Positions 41,808 through 51,900 of a DNA stretch of 52,562 bases are shown here, piece by piece. Made by a program: the position numbers and the translations under genes. The notes under the pieces were generated by a model. The model ran no database searches. It saw only the letters and a program-made list of their open reading frames with translations, and was not told the origin of the DNA. Numbering within the stretch: position 1 is the first letter of the stretch; each line of letters begins with the position of its first letter. Source of the stretch: an uncultured Verrucomicrobia subdivision 3 bacterium (GTDB lineage Bacteria > Verrucomicrobiota > Verrucomicrobiia > Limisphaerales > UBA11358); assembly GCA_903875465.1 (NCBI GenBank), contig CAIQWB010000069.1, positions 1-52,562 of the forward strand, given 5' to 3'.

Positions 41808-44800
41808 ATGAAAACCAAACCCAACGATAAAAGAGTAATGCCTATGCAAACCACACCTCGAACCCGCTCCCGCCGGCTGGTGGCTTGGATCACCTGCCTC
41901 TGCTTGCTACTGGGCACACTACCGGCGCTCCAGGCCCAAACCACCAATACTTGGGTTGGCTCCAACACCGTCTGGGGAACTTCCAGCGCCTGGTCACCGG
42001 CTAATATTCCCAACGCGGTGGATTCCGCAGTCACATTCAACAACACCACCAACACGATCAACAATCCCAGTTCCGGTGTGAAGTACACGGTGGGCACGCT
42101 GAATCTGACCGGGGGATCCACCATAGGCCTGGCGGGTGCCAACCTGGGGTTAAACTTCCAGACCTCCGCCGGCACGCCGGTGATTAATGTGTACAATAAC
42201 GGGGGCGTGTATTGGTATTGGACCCAGTCTGGCACGCAGGGCTTCACCAAACTGGGCGGGGGATCGTTGACGGGCCGTTTCAGCAACACACCCAACCCAT
42301 TCACCGGGCCGATAAATGTAGTCCAGGGTACAATTGGGCTTAATTGGGGGTATAATCTGGGTAATGCCAGCAGTCTGATGCTTTCCAACGGGACGACTCT
42401 CATCCTGCAGAATAGTGCCAACGCCTCGACCGCCGGCATCAATGCCGTGCTGCAACCATTTCCGGTTAATCTCACCGGGGGCGGCACGGTGACCCTGGCG
42501 TCCAGCTATGTTGGGCAAAGCTTGATCATTCCTGGCAACTTGCAGAGCAGTTCGGGCACGGCGGTGAAATGGAATGGGCCGGGCCTGGGCATCCTGGCCG
42601 GCAGTAACACCCTGGCCGGTCTCACGGTTAGCGGTGGCAACCTGGTCATCAGTACGGCCACTACCAATTATGGTTCCATAACAGTGGCCGCCAATGCCAC
42701 CAATGGGGTGCTCGCCACGGCGTCTAACAGTTCATTGACCGTTTCCAATTTGACGCTGGTCGGCACCAACAACTCGGTGTTGGAATTTAGCGGTGGCTGG
42801 TCGGGTACACCCACCGTGCCGATGCTGGTGGTGACCAACCAACTTTCCTTTGTAACTAATGTTCCCGCCCCCATCTTGCTGACGGGCGGTGGCTGGCAAC
42901 CTGGGAGCACCATTCCCTTATTGCAATTTGGGAATCTGGTGAGCACCAATGCCGCCGGAGTTTTTGGCTCCTTTGTGCTGGGACCGCTGCCCAAGGGTAT
43001 CGCGGCCACTTTGGTGGATGGCACGGCCAGCAACCAAATCAATTTGAACATTTCGGCGATCGCCCCCCTGATATGGAGCCCGACCACGGCGAATGCCAAC
43101 TGGACGGCGGCCGGCAATTGGACATTAAGCGGTGGGGCCACCGGACAGGCTTATACCGAAACGGTGCAATTTGGCCCGGCGGTGCTCTTTGATGATTCCC
43201 TCGCCCCGGCTGGCCCAAGTATTCAAGTCACCAACAACACATATCTTTCGCCGAATAGTGTGGTGTTTAATAACTCGACCCACAACTACACCTTGCTGGG
43301 CAGCGGGGGCATCGAGAACAATGCCAGTGTTACCTTGAATGGCAGTGGTTACGTGACCAACAGTCAGGCCAACACCTATTTCGGCAACACGGTTCTCAAC
43401 GCGGGTACGCTGGTGCTTAACAATATTCTCGCCTTGGGTGCGATCGGCACCAACGGTGGGGCCAATGCGGCTTTCGGCACCATTTATTTCAATGGCGGCA
43501 CCCTGCAGTTCACCGCCAACAACACCAATGATTATTCCAGCCGGTTCAGCACGGCCGCCAATCAGGCTTACTCACTGAACACTGGGGGCAAAAGTGTTGC
43601 GCTGGCCACGCCGCTGACCAGCAGTGGCGGCAGCTTGACCGTGGCCGGTAATGGCCTGCTGACCTTGAAGGCCGCTAATACCTATACTGGCAATACCACG
43701 AACAGTGGCACCCTCAGGTTGGGCATCGCCAATGCCCTGCCGGTTACCACCGCTCTGTCGCTCGGCGGCAATGATGGAACGTCCGGCACGCTTGATCTGG
43801 CCGGCTTCAGCCAGCAAATAAGTGGTTTAACCTTCAATCCCAACGCCAGCGCCGCCACCATCACCAATAGCAGCAAGCTCTCGCCTGCCATCCTGGTTTA
43901 CAATGGCGGCACGAGCACTTTCGCTGGGAGTATCGCGGATGGCACGGCGAATGGTGCCAATGGCGGCCAGGCCGTTTCCCTCACCGTTGCCGGCGGGGCT
44001 TTAACTTTAGCTGGGCAGAATACTTACACAAACATCACCACCATTACCAATGGGGCTAAACTCTATGTGACGGGTTCCCTTACCTCGACGAACATCACGG
44101 TGGCCGCTGGTTCCCTCCTGGATGTTTCTGCCATTACGTATGCGGTCAGCCCGGGCGCAAGCTTGAACGGCATTGGCAAGGTCAACGGCAATGTGGAGAT
44201 TGCCGGACTCGCAGCCATCCAACCGGATGCCCTGGGCGCGACGTTGAACCACGGCACGCTAACATTTAGCAATAATTTGACGCTGGACCAGGCGGCGACG
44301 TGCAACCTAAATGTCGCCCCCACCGCCGCGAGCGCCAACAATGACCGGCTCTTGGTGCTGGGGCAGTTAAACGCGAACGATCCGAATGGCAACACGCTTA
44401 ACATTCAAGGTCCGGCCGCCCCGGCCACTCTGGATACCGGCACCGATTACCTGCTGATTTCCTCCCCCAACAATACCATTTCCGGCACCTTTAATGCGGT
44501 GCCGAACTGGGTGGGCACCAAACCAGCCAATTATGCCCATTACACCGTCGTAACCTCGGCAAACTCGGTCATACTGCATTACTCCCAGGGGGTATTGCTA
44601 TCGGGCGCGGGCTCCGTGGCCCCGGCAGTGGGCCCCCACCAGAATTATGCGTTCACGGTCTTGGTGACTCCCGGCACCGGCAGTACTGGCATCGGTGTGA
44701 CGGCTGATTTCTCGGCGCTGGGCGGTTCGGTGCAAACTTTCGCGCATTCTGGCAACGTTTATAGTTACACTTATGCTGTACCGGGATCCGTGGCACCGGG

Positions 44801-47369
44801 GAATTATGCCGTGCCCTTCACGGTAACGGATGCCCAGGCCGACAGCTTTAACGGTTATTTCTATCTGACCATCGTTAATAGCACGTTGATTTGGAATGGC
44901 GGGGCCGACAACAATAACTGGAGCGGGTTAAACTGGCTCAATGGGGCCACCCCCGACACTTCGGGTGATGCCGGCGATGCCTTGGTGTTTACCGGGAACA
45001 CCCGGCTGACCCCGGTGATGGATAATTCATATAATGTTGCCGCGGTCACCTTCAGCAACAGCGCCGGCGCATTTAACATTACCTCGCCGGGCAACAGCCT
45101 GACACTAGCCGCGAATGGCGTGGTGGAAAATGATTCGCCGACCACGGAGTCGCTGGATGTGCCGATTAGCCTGACCTCCGGTTCGCAGTTCAATACTCCC
45201 GCCGGCACCCTCATCGTCGGTGCCCTGGGTGGCAGTAGCGACGGCTTTGCCAAGAATGGGAGCGGCAAATTAACCATCGATGGGGCGGCCGGCGCCTGCG
45301 GCTATTCCGGAACCACCACGCTGGCTGGTGGCACCCTGGCCATTACCAATGCGGATGAGGTCCTGCCCGCTGGCACTACCGTGGCCTTCACCGCTCCGGC
45401 CACGCTTGATTTGGGGGGCCATAGTCAGACGGTTGGCAATTTGAACAACTCCGGCTTGTCCGGTGGCAGTATCATTTTGACCAACGGCAATCTGACCGTT
45501 GCCGGTCCCGGGGTGAATTTAACACCCAACACGACGGCGCCACTGGCCACGACCATTGATTTGAGTGGTTTGAACAGCCTCACGCAAAACGCCGGAAGCA
45601 TGACCTTCTACGGCTCCCTGGCCGCCAATTCGACGGTCAAACTGGCGCAAACGAACTATCTCACGCTCAACGCGCTTTATCTCGCCAATGGCGGCCTGAC
45701 CGCCGCGGCTCCCAGCGACACGGCCACGCTGCTGCTTGGCCAGTCCAATGTCCTCAATATCTCCACCATCCAGTTGGGCGGTTACCATAATGCATCGGGG
45801 ACGATCGCTTTCAATGGGGGCTGGAACAATCCAACGCTGGTTTTGCGTGGCCTGACTGGATCCGGTTCGGCGGTTGGGAATTTTAATATTGGGGTTAATA
45901 ATAACGGCAGCAACCCCGCATTCTCGTTTGACACCCGGGCGGGTACGATTGATGCGGTGGTTAATAACCTTTATATTCTCAATAATAACTCCGGCGGCGG
46001 CACCTGGGTGGATACGCTGAGCCTTTCGAATGGGATATTTACGGCGGGCACCATTTATATGGGCTACGACAATGGCTCAACCGCCGCCACGGGTGGCTCG
46101 GCTGTGGTCAACCAGAATGGCGGCACCATGCTGGCGGGCAATCTGAAACTTAATGCGAATATATCGACGGGAATTCCGTCCCTGATTTCCACCTACAATC
46201 TTGGCTTGGGAGTGAACGGCAGTGGCCTGTTAAGCGCCGCTGCCATCAGCATTGGGGCCACTCAGCCCATCACGAACAGCACCGCCACGCTCAACTTTAT
46301 CAATGGAACCATTGAAAATTATGATCCTGCTTTGGGCCAGGCGGACAGCCTGGGGGTGGTGAATGGCGGCTCTACCAGCCCGGAAAACCTGGATATTGCC
46401 GGCCAGTCCGGTGCTGAGGTGGCCAATAATTCCACCACGCTGCACATTGTGCTGGCGGCCACGGGCACGCATAATTTTTATGCCGAGAGCGGGTACACCA
46501 TCACCGAAGAACCCTCCGTGCAGATCAGTGGCAGTGGCGGGTTGACCGCCAGCGGTCCCGGACTCGTCATCCTCGCGGGCACGAACAATTATACCGGCAA
46601 CACCACGGCGGGTGCGGGCACCTTGGAAATCGTTCAACCGGATTTATTCTGGCGGTCCAGTGTCACGGTGTCCAATGGCGCGGTATTGCAACTGGATTTT
46701 ACGGCCACCAATCAAATCGCAGCGCTCGTCATCAATGGTGTCAGCCAGGCACCCGGGCTTTATAACCGGAGCACCCACCCTGGTTTGCTGGCCGGGCCGG
46801 GCAGTTTGGTCGTGGTGCCGGTTCACACTAATGCCTGGCTGACCTCCCTGGCGCTCACCCCCGAGGACAATCTCACACCGGCGTTTGCCACCAACGTGTT
46901 CGCTTATAATGCGACCAATGGTTCGGGGGTCAAACCAACCGTGACGGTGGTAAACGCGGATGTGACGGCCACCAACCAGTTGATCCTCAACGGGCGCAAC
47001 CTGCAGTTACTGGCCTCGGGCGTGCCCAGCCTGGTAATCACCAATCTGGGGCCGGGCGCGACGAACGTCCTGAAAGTGCTGGTTACCGCGCAGGATGGGG
47101 TTACCACCAATCTCTATGTGGTAAACCTCACGCAAATCACGGTGAATGCCAACCCCTTCACCCTGACCAGCAGCCTGGGCGGTGGCAACCTGAACCTAAG
47201 CTGGCCGGCGGACCGTTTGGGCTGGCGTTTGCAGGTGCAGACCAATACGGTGACCACGGGTCTCAACAGTGTTTGGTATGACTGGCCGAATTCGACGAAT
47301 CTCACCACTGTGAGCATTCCGTTGAACCCGGGCAATCCCACGGTGTTCTTCCGGATGGTCTATCCGTAA
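41808..47369 (+). CDS. Giant secreted beta-repeat protein (autotransporter-associated repeats)
   Basis: The protein has 1853 residues. A signal peptide ends near PALQAQ (about 45). Residues about 46-1675 are Asn/Thr/Gly-rich beta-solenoid sequence with autotransporter-associated beta-strand repeats (ANTYTGNTTNSGTLRLG, NNYTGNTTAGAGTLEI) and two WSP/WNGG-type restarts (IWSPTTANANWTAAGNWT, WNGGADNNNWSGLNW). Residues about 1675-1780 look like a cadherin-like beta-sandwich (WLTSLALTPEDNLTPAFATN). The last 70 residues are a terminal module ending FFRMVYP. No outer-membrane autotransporter barrel is present. The N-terminal 300 or so residues resemble those of the protein at 48939. It is probably a surface adhesin or glycan-capture fibre. 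Confidence 0.82.
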   Translation: MKTKPNDKRVMPMQTTPRTRSRRLVAWITCLCLLLGTLPALQAQTTNTWVGSNTVWGTSSAWSPANIPNAVDSAVTFNNTTNTINNPSSGVKYTVGTLNLTGGSTIGLAGANLGLNFQTSAGTPVINVYNNGGVYWYWTQSGTQGFTKLGGGSLTGRFSNTPNPFTGPINVVQGTIGLNWGYNLGNASSLMLSNGTTLILQNSANASTAGINAVLQPFPVNLTGGGTVTLASSYVGQSLIIPGNLQSSSGTAVKWNGPGLGILAGSNTLAGLTVSGGNLVISTATTNYGSITVAANATNGVLATASNSSLTVSNLTLVGTNNSVLEFSGGWSGTPTVPMLVVTNQLSFVTNVPAPILLTGGGWQPGSTIPLLQFGNLVSTNAAGVFGSFVLGPLPKGIAATLVDGTASNQINLNISAIAPLIWSPTTANANWTAAGNWTLSGGATGQAYTETVQFGPAVLFDDSLAPAGPSIQVTNNTYLSPNSVVFNNSTHNYTLLGSGGIENNASVTLNGSGYVTNSQANTYFGNTVLNAGTLVLNNILALGAIGTNGGANAAFGTIYFNGGTLQFTANNTNDYSSRFSTAANQAYSLNTGGKSVALATPLTSSGGSLTVAGNGLLTLKAANTYTGNTTNSGTLRLGIANALPVTTALSLGGNDGTSGTLDLAGFSQQISGLTFNPNASAATITNSSKLSPAILVYNGGTSTFAGSIADGTANGANGGQAVSLTVAGGALTLAGQNTYTNITTITNGAKLYVTGSLTSTNITVAAGSLLDVSAITYAVSPGASLNGIGKVNGNVEIAGLAAIQPDALGATLNHGTLTFSNNLTLDQAATCNLNVAPTAASANNDRLLVLGQLNANDPNGNTLNIQGPAAPATLDTGTDYLLISSPNNTISGTFNAVPNWVGTKPANYAHYTVVTSANSVILHYSQGVLLSGAGSVAPAVGPHQNYAFTVLVTPGTGSTGIGVTADFSALGGSVQTFAHSGNVYSYTYAVPGSVAPGNYAVPFTVTDAQADSFNGYFYLTIVNSTLIWNGGADNNNWSGLNWLNGATPDTSGDAGDALVFTGNTRLTPVMDNSYNVAAVTFSNSAGAFNITSPGNSLTLAANGVVENDSPTTESLDVPISLTSGSQFNTPAGTLIVGALGGSSDGFAKNGSGKLTIDGAAGACGYSGTTTLAGGTLAITNADEVLPAGTTVAFTAPATLDLGGHSQTVGNLNNSGLSGGSIILTNGNLTVAGPGVNLTPNTTAPLATTIDLSGLNSLTQNAGSMTFYGSLAANSTVKLAQTNYLTLNALYLANGGLTAAAPSDTATLLLGQSNVLNISTIQLGGYHNASGTIAFNGGWNNPTLVLRGLTGSGSAVGNFNIGVNNNGSNPAFSFDTRAGTIDAVVNNLYILNNNSGGGTWVDTLSLSNGIFTAGTIYMGYDNGSTAATGGSAVVNQNGGTMLAGNLKLNANISTGIPSLISTYNLGLGVNGSGLLSAAAISIGATQPITNSTATLNFINGTIENYDPALGQADSLGVVNGGSTSPENLDIAGQSGAEVANNSTTLHIVLAATGTHNFYAESGYTITEEPSVQISGSGGLTASGPGLVILAGTNNYTGNTTAGAGTLEIVQPDLFWRSSVTVSNGAVLQLDFTATNQIAALVINGVSQAPGLYNRSTHPGLLAGPGSLVVVPVHTNAWLTSLALTPEDNLTPAFATNVFAYNATNGSGVKPTVTVVNADVTATNQLILNGRNLQLLASGVPSLVITNLGPGATNVLKVLVTAQDGVTTNLYVVNLTQITVNANPFTLTSSLGGGNLNLSWPADRLGWRLQVQTNTVTTGLNSVWYDWPNSTNLTTVSIPLNPGNPTVFFRMVYP

Positions 47370-47418
47370 ATGAATTAGCCTGGCCAGTTTGGGTTTGGCC
47401 GGGTTTGGGTCGGGTTAG

Positions 47419-47463
47419 ACGCGGGGCGCCGATTGGGTTGGGCGCCCCGCGTTTTGCTTTTTA
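47419..47463 (+). terminator. Strong rho-independent terminator after giant protein 1
   Basis: ACGCGGGGCGCC (47419-47430) and GGCGCCCCGCGT (47441-47452) form a perfect 12-base stem with a 10-base loop, followed by TTTGCTTTTT. It lies 50 bases after the stop of the 1853-residue protein and separates that transcript from the next operator-driven module. Confidence 0.93.
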
Positions 47464-47918
47464 TGGATGACGGGTGCGGTGACCCGCTCGCCGAACGAAG
47501 GTTGGCGGCTGAACCATGGTCAAATGAGTGGACGTTGGTGGCGCAAAGTCCTGCGGGACAGGTTTCGGGCAGTTCGCCTTGATCCCACTGACGGTTGCGT
47601 TCCAGCGGTTCCAAAGCGCGGGTGGTGCCGGCAGGAATCAGGGTGTCAAATTGCCAGCCGCCAGGTTTAGGGCCATTGGTGCAAAATCATTAAATAGCAG
47701 AAAGGATCATAAAATGGGCCGGTTTTGCTGGGTTTGCAACCAAGCTGACAGCCTCAGGAGGGCCGGCGGGGCCTGGAATGAGGGGGGGTGACCACAAAGA
47801 CCACGGGGGATTGCCAACAGGACGGTTGCCGGAAAACCCTGGGCTTGATCCGCGATTAATGATAAGTATAGATAATTCTAACGTGTGTAAAAATAAGTGG
47901 AAATAAAAAAGGACGAGC

Positions 47919-47984
47919 TTGCGCAAATTACCCCAGGTTTGCGCAAACCGTCCTTTGTTGCGCGGGCGTCTGGCGGGTTAGTAT
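47919..47984 (+). promoter_or_regulatory. Operator site 4: tandem TTGCGCAA before second pseudopilin
   Basis: TTGCGCAA lies at 47919-47926 and 47939-47946, with a 20-base period. The following block ACCGTCCTTTGTTGCGCG keeps the GTCC, TTG and CGC of the other sites at the same offsets. TTGTTG (47955-47960) and TAGTAT (47979-47984) form a candidate promoter with an 18-base spacer, about 30 bases before the start codon at 48015. Confidence 0.78.
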
Positions 47985-48014
47985 GGATGGATCATTCACT
48001 CACTGACTCATTTT

Positions 48015-48839
48015 ATGCCCAAATTAATTTCTGCCCCTGAATACCGCCAACCAGGACTGGGTTGGCCGCCAGCGCCAACCCGTCGGGATTCCCGGCGGCG
48101 GTTGGTGACGAGTGGTCGCCGGGCGTTTACGCTGATCGAATTGCTGGTGGTGATCGCCATCATCGCCATTCTGGCGGCCATGCTGCTCCCGGCGCTGGCC
48201 AAGGCGAAGGACCATGCCAAATCCATTCAATGTGTGAGCAATACCAAGCAACTGGGTTTGGCGGCCATGCTGTACGCGGGCGATAATCAGGATTATTTAC
48301 CGTCCATCAATTCCCAGCCTTATCAAGGGGGCATGATTAACTACACCAACTGGTGGTTTATCATGATCAAGGGCTATATTGCCGGTTTGAACACGACCAA
48401 CAATGCCACGGTCTGGCGCTGTCCGGTGGTGACGGATGCGGACATTAATGCCGGGGACACAGCCTATTTTGGTGTGACCTGGCAGGGGTATGGGCCCTGC
48501 CAGGGGCGGTATTTTAATTATCCCACGGTGCCCAATGGTTCGGGCAGCAAGAAACTGGGCAGTTTGCGGCGCTCCTCCCAGCTCTGGTTGTTTGGGGATG
48601 TGGGCACGCCCAAGGTAACCTGGCCGGATACCCAGCCCAAATGTGGGTATTGGACGGATGTTACCTTCGGGGCCAGCCTGACGGGCTGGAATGGCGACAA
48701 TCCCCAGAAGCAGCCGGCCATCCGGCATGACAGCAATACGCGGGCGGTGTTTGTCTGTTGCGACGGGCATGTGGAGAAATGGAATTGGCCGGCATTGCGG
48801 GGCGATCAAGCGGACTTCATGGGGGTGAATGCTTACTAA
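48015..48839 (+). CDS. Pseudopilin-like protein (DUF1559-like), second module
   Basis: The protein has 274 residues. A long Arg/Pro-rich leader precedes the prepilin motif [20 protein letters not shown], with Ala instead of Gly before the cleaved Phe, then [20 protein letters not shown]. The C-terminus has [19 protein letters not shown], a variant of the H-X9-DG signature with 11 residues between His and Asp-Gly and an unusual Cys-Cys. It belongs to the same family as the gene at 40265. It follows operator site 4 and precedes the second giant secreted protein by 99 bases, most of which is a palindromic repeat. Confidence 0.85.
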   Translation: MPKLISAPEYRQPGLGWPPAPTRRDSRRRLVTSGRRAFTLIELLVVIAIIAILAAMLLPALAKAKDHAKSIQCVSNTKQLGLAAMLYAGDNQDYLPSINSQPYQGGMINYTNWWFIMIKGYIAGLNTTNNATVWRCPVVTDADINAGDTAYFGVTWQGYGPCQGRYFNYPTVPNGSGSKKLGSLRRSSQLWLFGDVGTPKVTWPDTQPKCGYWTDVTFGASLTGWNGDNPQKQPAIRHDSNTRAVFVCCDGHVEKWNWPALRGDQADFMGVNAY

Positions 48840-48853
48840 ACGCCGGACCACCC

Positions 48854-48924
48854 TTAACCCGAACTCCGAAATTAAAACGGCCGGTCTGCATCCCAGCCAT
48901 TTTAATTCCGGAATTCGGGCTTAA
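48854..48924. repeat. Palindromic repeat element, short form
   Basis: TTAACCCGAACTCCGAAATT (48854-48873) plus AAAACGGC pairs, with few mismatches, with GCCATTTTAATTCC plus GGAATTCGGGCTTAA (48896-48924). This gives a hairpin with stem of about 28 bases and a loop of about 14 (CGGTCTGCATCCCA). The element matches the ends of the long copy at 1-216, joined without the internal 163 bases. Both ends of that missing segment carry CAT. It fills most of the space between the pseudopilin gene and the GTG start at 48939. Confidence 0.85.
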
Positions 48925-48938
48925 CCGTAAATTATCCT

Positions 48939-51900
48939 GTGAAACGCTTCCTGATCCTGCTGGGCTTATGGCTGGGGGCAGACCTGGGGTTGCCGGCCCA
49001 AAGCACCTGGACCGGGCCGGCGGGCGGGCAATGGGGGGTGGCCACCAACTGGTCGCCCAATGGCATTCCCAATGCGGTGAACGCCGTCATTAACTGGACC
49101 AATAGTGCGCAAGCTTATCTGACGGTGGGAGGTCCCTTTACACTGGGCACGCTGAATTTTTTGACCGGTGGCGGCAGCCTGGCTTTTGGGGCCAACACGA
49201 GCAATGACCAGCTCACGGCCCAAACGAGCTCCGGCGCCCCCACCTGCTACGTGACCAACGGGGGGAATGTTTATTGTTACGTCCGGCTGGCTGGCACGCA
49301 AGGCTTCGTGAAGACCGGGCCGGGCACGCTGACGTTTCGCTATAATGGCATGACGCAGCCGTACACGGGCACGGTCGCCATCCTGGGGGGAGCGCTGGGT
49401 ATTCAGGCGGATTACAGCCTGGGCAATACGAACAACCCGGTCATCATCACGAACGGAGCGAGCTTGAATGAAGCCAGCAGTGCCAATGGCGGGGTATTCT
49501 GGCTGTCGCCGGTGCGCACCCTGACGCTGGCGGGTGCGCAGGCGCAGGTCGCGGTGGGGGGCGCCGCTTATACCTTGGTGATTCCGGGCGTCATTAATGA
49601 GAATTCCCCAGGCGCGGGTTTGCTCTGGAGCAGTGCGGGGGAACTCATTCTTTCCAATGCGAACACGTTTACCGGGGCTTTGACCATGACGGCCGGAACG
49701 GTGGACCTGGCCCAGGGCCAGGCCGCCCAGTTCGCCACACTGACGGTAAATGGAGGCACCCTCCAGTTTGACCAGGCGGTGCCGGGCAATGCTTTCACGC
49801 TGGGCGGTTTGGCCGGAACGGCGGGGTTTGCCCTGCAAAATAATGCCGTCCCACCGGCGCCCATCGCCCTCACGGTGGGGGGCAACCAAGCCAGCACCAC
49901 GCTGGCGGGCGGGCTGACCGGGCCGGGCTCGCTGACGAAAACCGGTGCCGGCACGCTGACGCTGGGCGGCGCGAACCAATATACCGGCACCACGACGGTG
50001 CTGGCCGGCAGGCTCAGCACCGCCACCGGCAGCACGGGGGCGGGGGCAGTGACGGTGGCGGATGGCGCGACGAACCAGGTGCAGGTCAGCACGCCGGGGC
50101 AGACCCTGATTACGGCCAGCCTCACGCTGGGGGCGCGCAGCGGGGCGACGTTGGAATTCAATCATTTGGTGCTGGCCAATCCGGTGGCCCCGATGATGCT
50201 GGCCACGAACCTGGTCTTGAACGGAACCAACACGGTCAATATTTACGGCCCGGCCTTTGCTTATGCCGCCGGAACCATTTCCTTGCTTGCCTATGCGAGC
50301 AAGAGCGGGAGCGGCAGTTGGGCCCTGGGGGTCCTGCCGACGGGCATGGCGGCCACTTTGCAGGATACCGGCTCGCAACTCCAACTGGTGATCACGGCGG
50401 CGGGCAATCCGACCGTAACGGAACAGGTCAGCTTCGCCACGACGAACGCGGGCAGGGTGATCAACCCCGCGTTTTGCGGGCTGAGTTATGAGAAGACCCA
50501 GTTGACCGGCAGTCTGTTTACCAGTGGCAACACGGCGCTGCTCCGGGTGTTTGGCCAACTGCCGGCTGGTGTGCTGCGGGTGGGGGGCAATTCGGTGGAC
50601 ATGGCGTGTTGCTGGGGCGGGGTGGCGAATTTGACCGCCATCACTCCGGCGCAAGTGAGCACTTTTGCGGGGTTCGTGAATGCCCTGCCGCCCGGCTGGC
50701 AGGTCATCTATGGCATCAACATGGCGGTGAATTCGCCGACCAATTGCGCGGCCGAGGCGGCTTATGCGGCGGCGGTGCTGGGCCCCCGGTTGCTGGGTTT
50801 TGAGATTGGCAATGAACCGGACCTTTATCACGACAATACGAATTATTTCCCGGCCAGTTATAATTATGGGAATTTTCTGCCGGCGTGGCGGACGCTCGCG
50901 GCCGGCCTTACCAAGGCGGTACCAGGCTGGGCGGTGACGAATGCCGGTCAGGGCTGGACACTGACCGGGCCGGCTGCTTCGTATAATACGGCGGGTTATA
51001 CCGTGCCGTTCGCCAGCAACGAGGCGGGGGTGGTCTCGCTGGTCACGCAACATTATTACCGCAACAGTGCGGCGGCCAGCAACGCCACCATGGCAGTGTT
51101 ATTGACGCCGGATCCGAACCTGCCGGTCACGGTAAGCAACCTGGTGGTGGCGGCGGCGGCCAATCACCTGCCCCTCGGTTTTCGGATGGACGAATCGGGT
51201 TCGTTTGCCGGCGGCGGGAACGGGGTCAGCAGTCAGTTTGGCGCCGCCCTGTGGACGTTGGACGTGATGTTCACTGAGGCCGTGGGGGGCTGCCAGGGGG
51301 TCAATTTTCACGGCGGCTGGGCGGGAACGTACAGTCCCATTTGGACCTCGGGTGCCACGGTGGTGGGGCTGGGTCCCGAATTTTATGGGCTAAAACTGTT
51401 CTCGCTCGCCGCCCACGGCAGTGCGCTGCCCGCGAGCCTGGCGCCGGTGCCCACGGTGAATTTCACGGCCTATGGCGTGCGCGAGACGAATGGGGCGATG
51501 AGCGCGGTGTTGCTGAACAAAGAAACGAACACCGGGGTGCAAGTTACGATTGATTTAGGGACAAATGTGGCCGCCGCGCAAGCCATGGTGCTCACCGGCT
51601 CCTCCCTGCAGAGCACGAGTGGATATACGCTGGGCGGCGCGCCCATCGCCCTGGACGGTTCGTGGGCGGGCAGCTTCCAGCCACCCCTGCCCGCGACCAA
51701 TGGGCAGGTGAGCCTTACCGTCCTGCCCATGAGTGCGGTGTGGTTGCAGCCACTGCTGCCGCCCAAACTCGCAGCTGTGGCCAATCGGTCCCTCATCGCC
51801 GGGGCGACGTTGACGGTGACCAATCAGGCGACCGATGTCAATGCACCGGCGCTGCCGCTGGCCTACAGTTTGCCGGTGGCACCGGCCGGTGCCACTATTA

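Larger units (their letters stand above)
47370..48014. other. 645-base intergenic region between the two modules
   Basis: The region holds the terminator at 47419-47463 and operator site 4 at 47919-47984. Between them I see no supported gene. A 25-codon ORF at 47714 (MGRFCWVCNQADSL) looks fortuitous. The stretch around 47788-47905 turns AT-rich toward the operator, as expected before a regulated promoter. GACCACAAAGACCAC (about 47789-47803) resembles GCTCACAAAGACCGC at 52539-52553 and could be scattered repeat debris. Confidence 0.5.

Noticed and set aside
41808-47369. Classical type V autotransporter
   Set aside because: Only the associated repeats are present; no C-terminal outer-membrane barrel is visible.
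48966-51053. 695-codon minus-strand ORF opposite the GH79 fusion
   Set aside because: Arg/His-rich low-complexity shadow of repetitive coding DNA.
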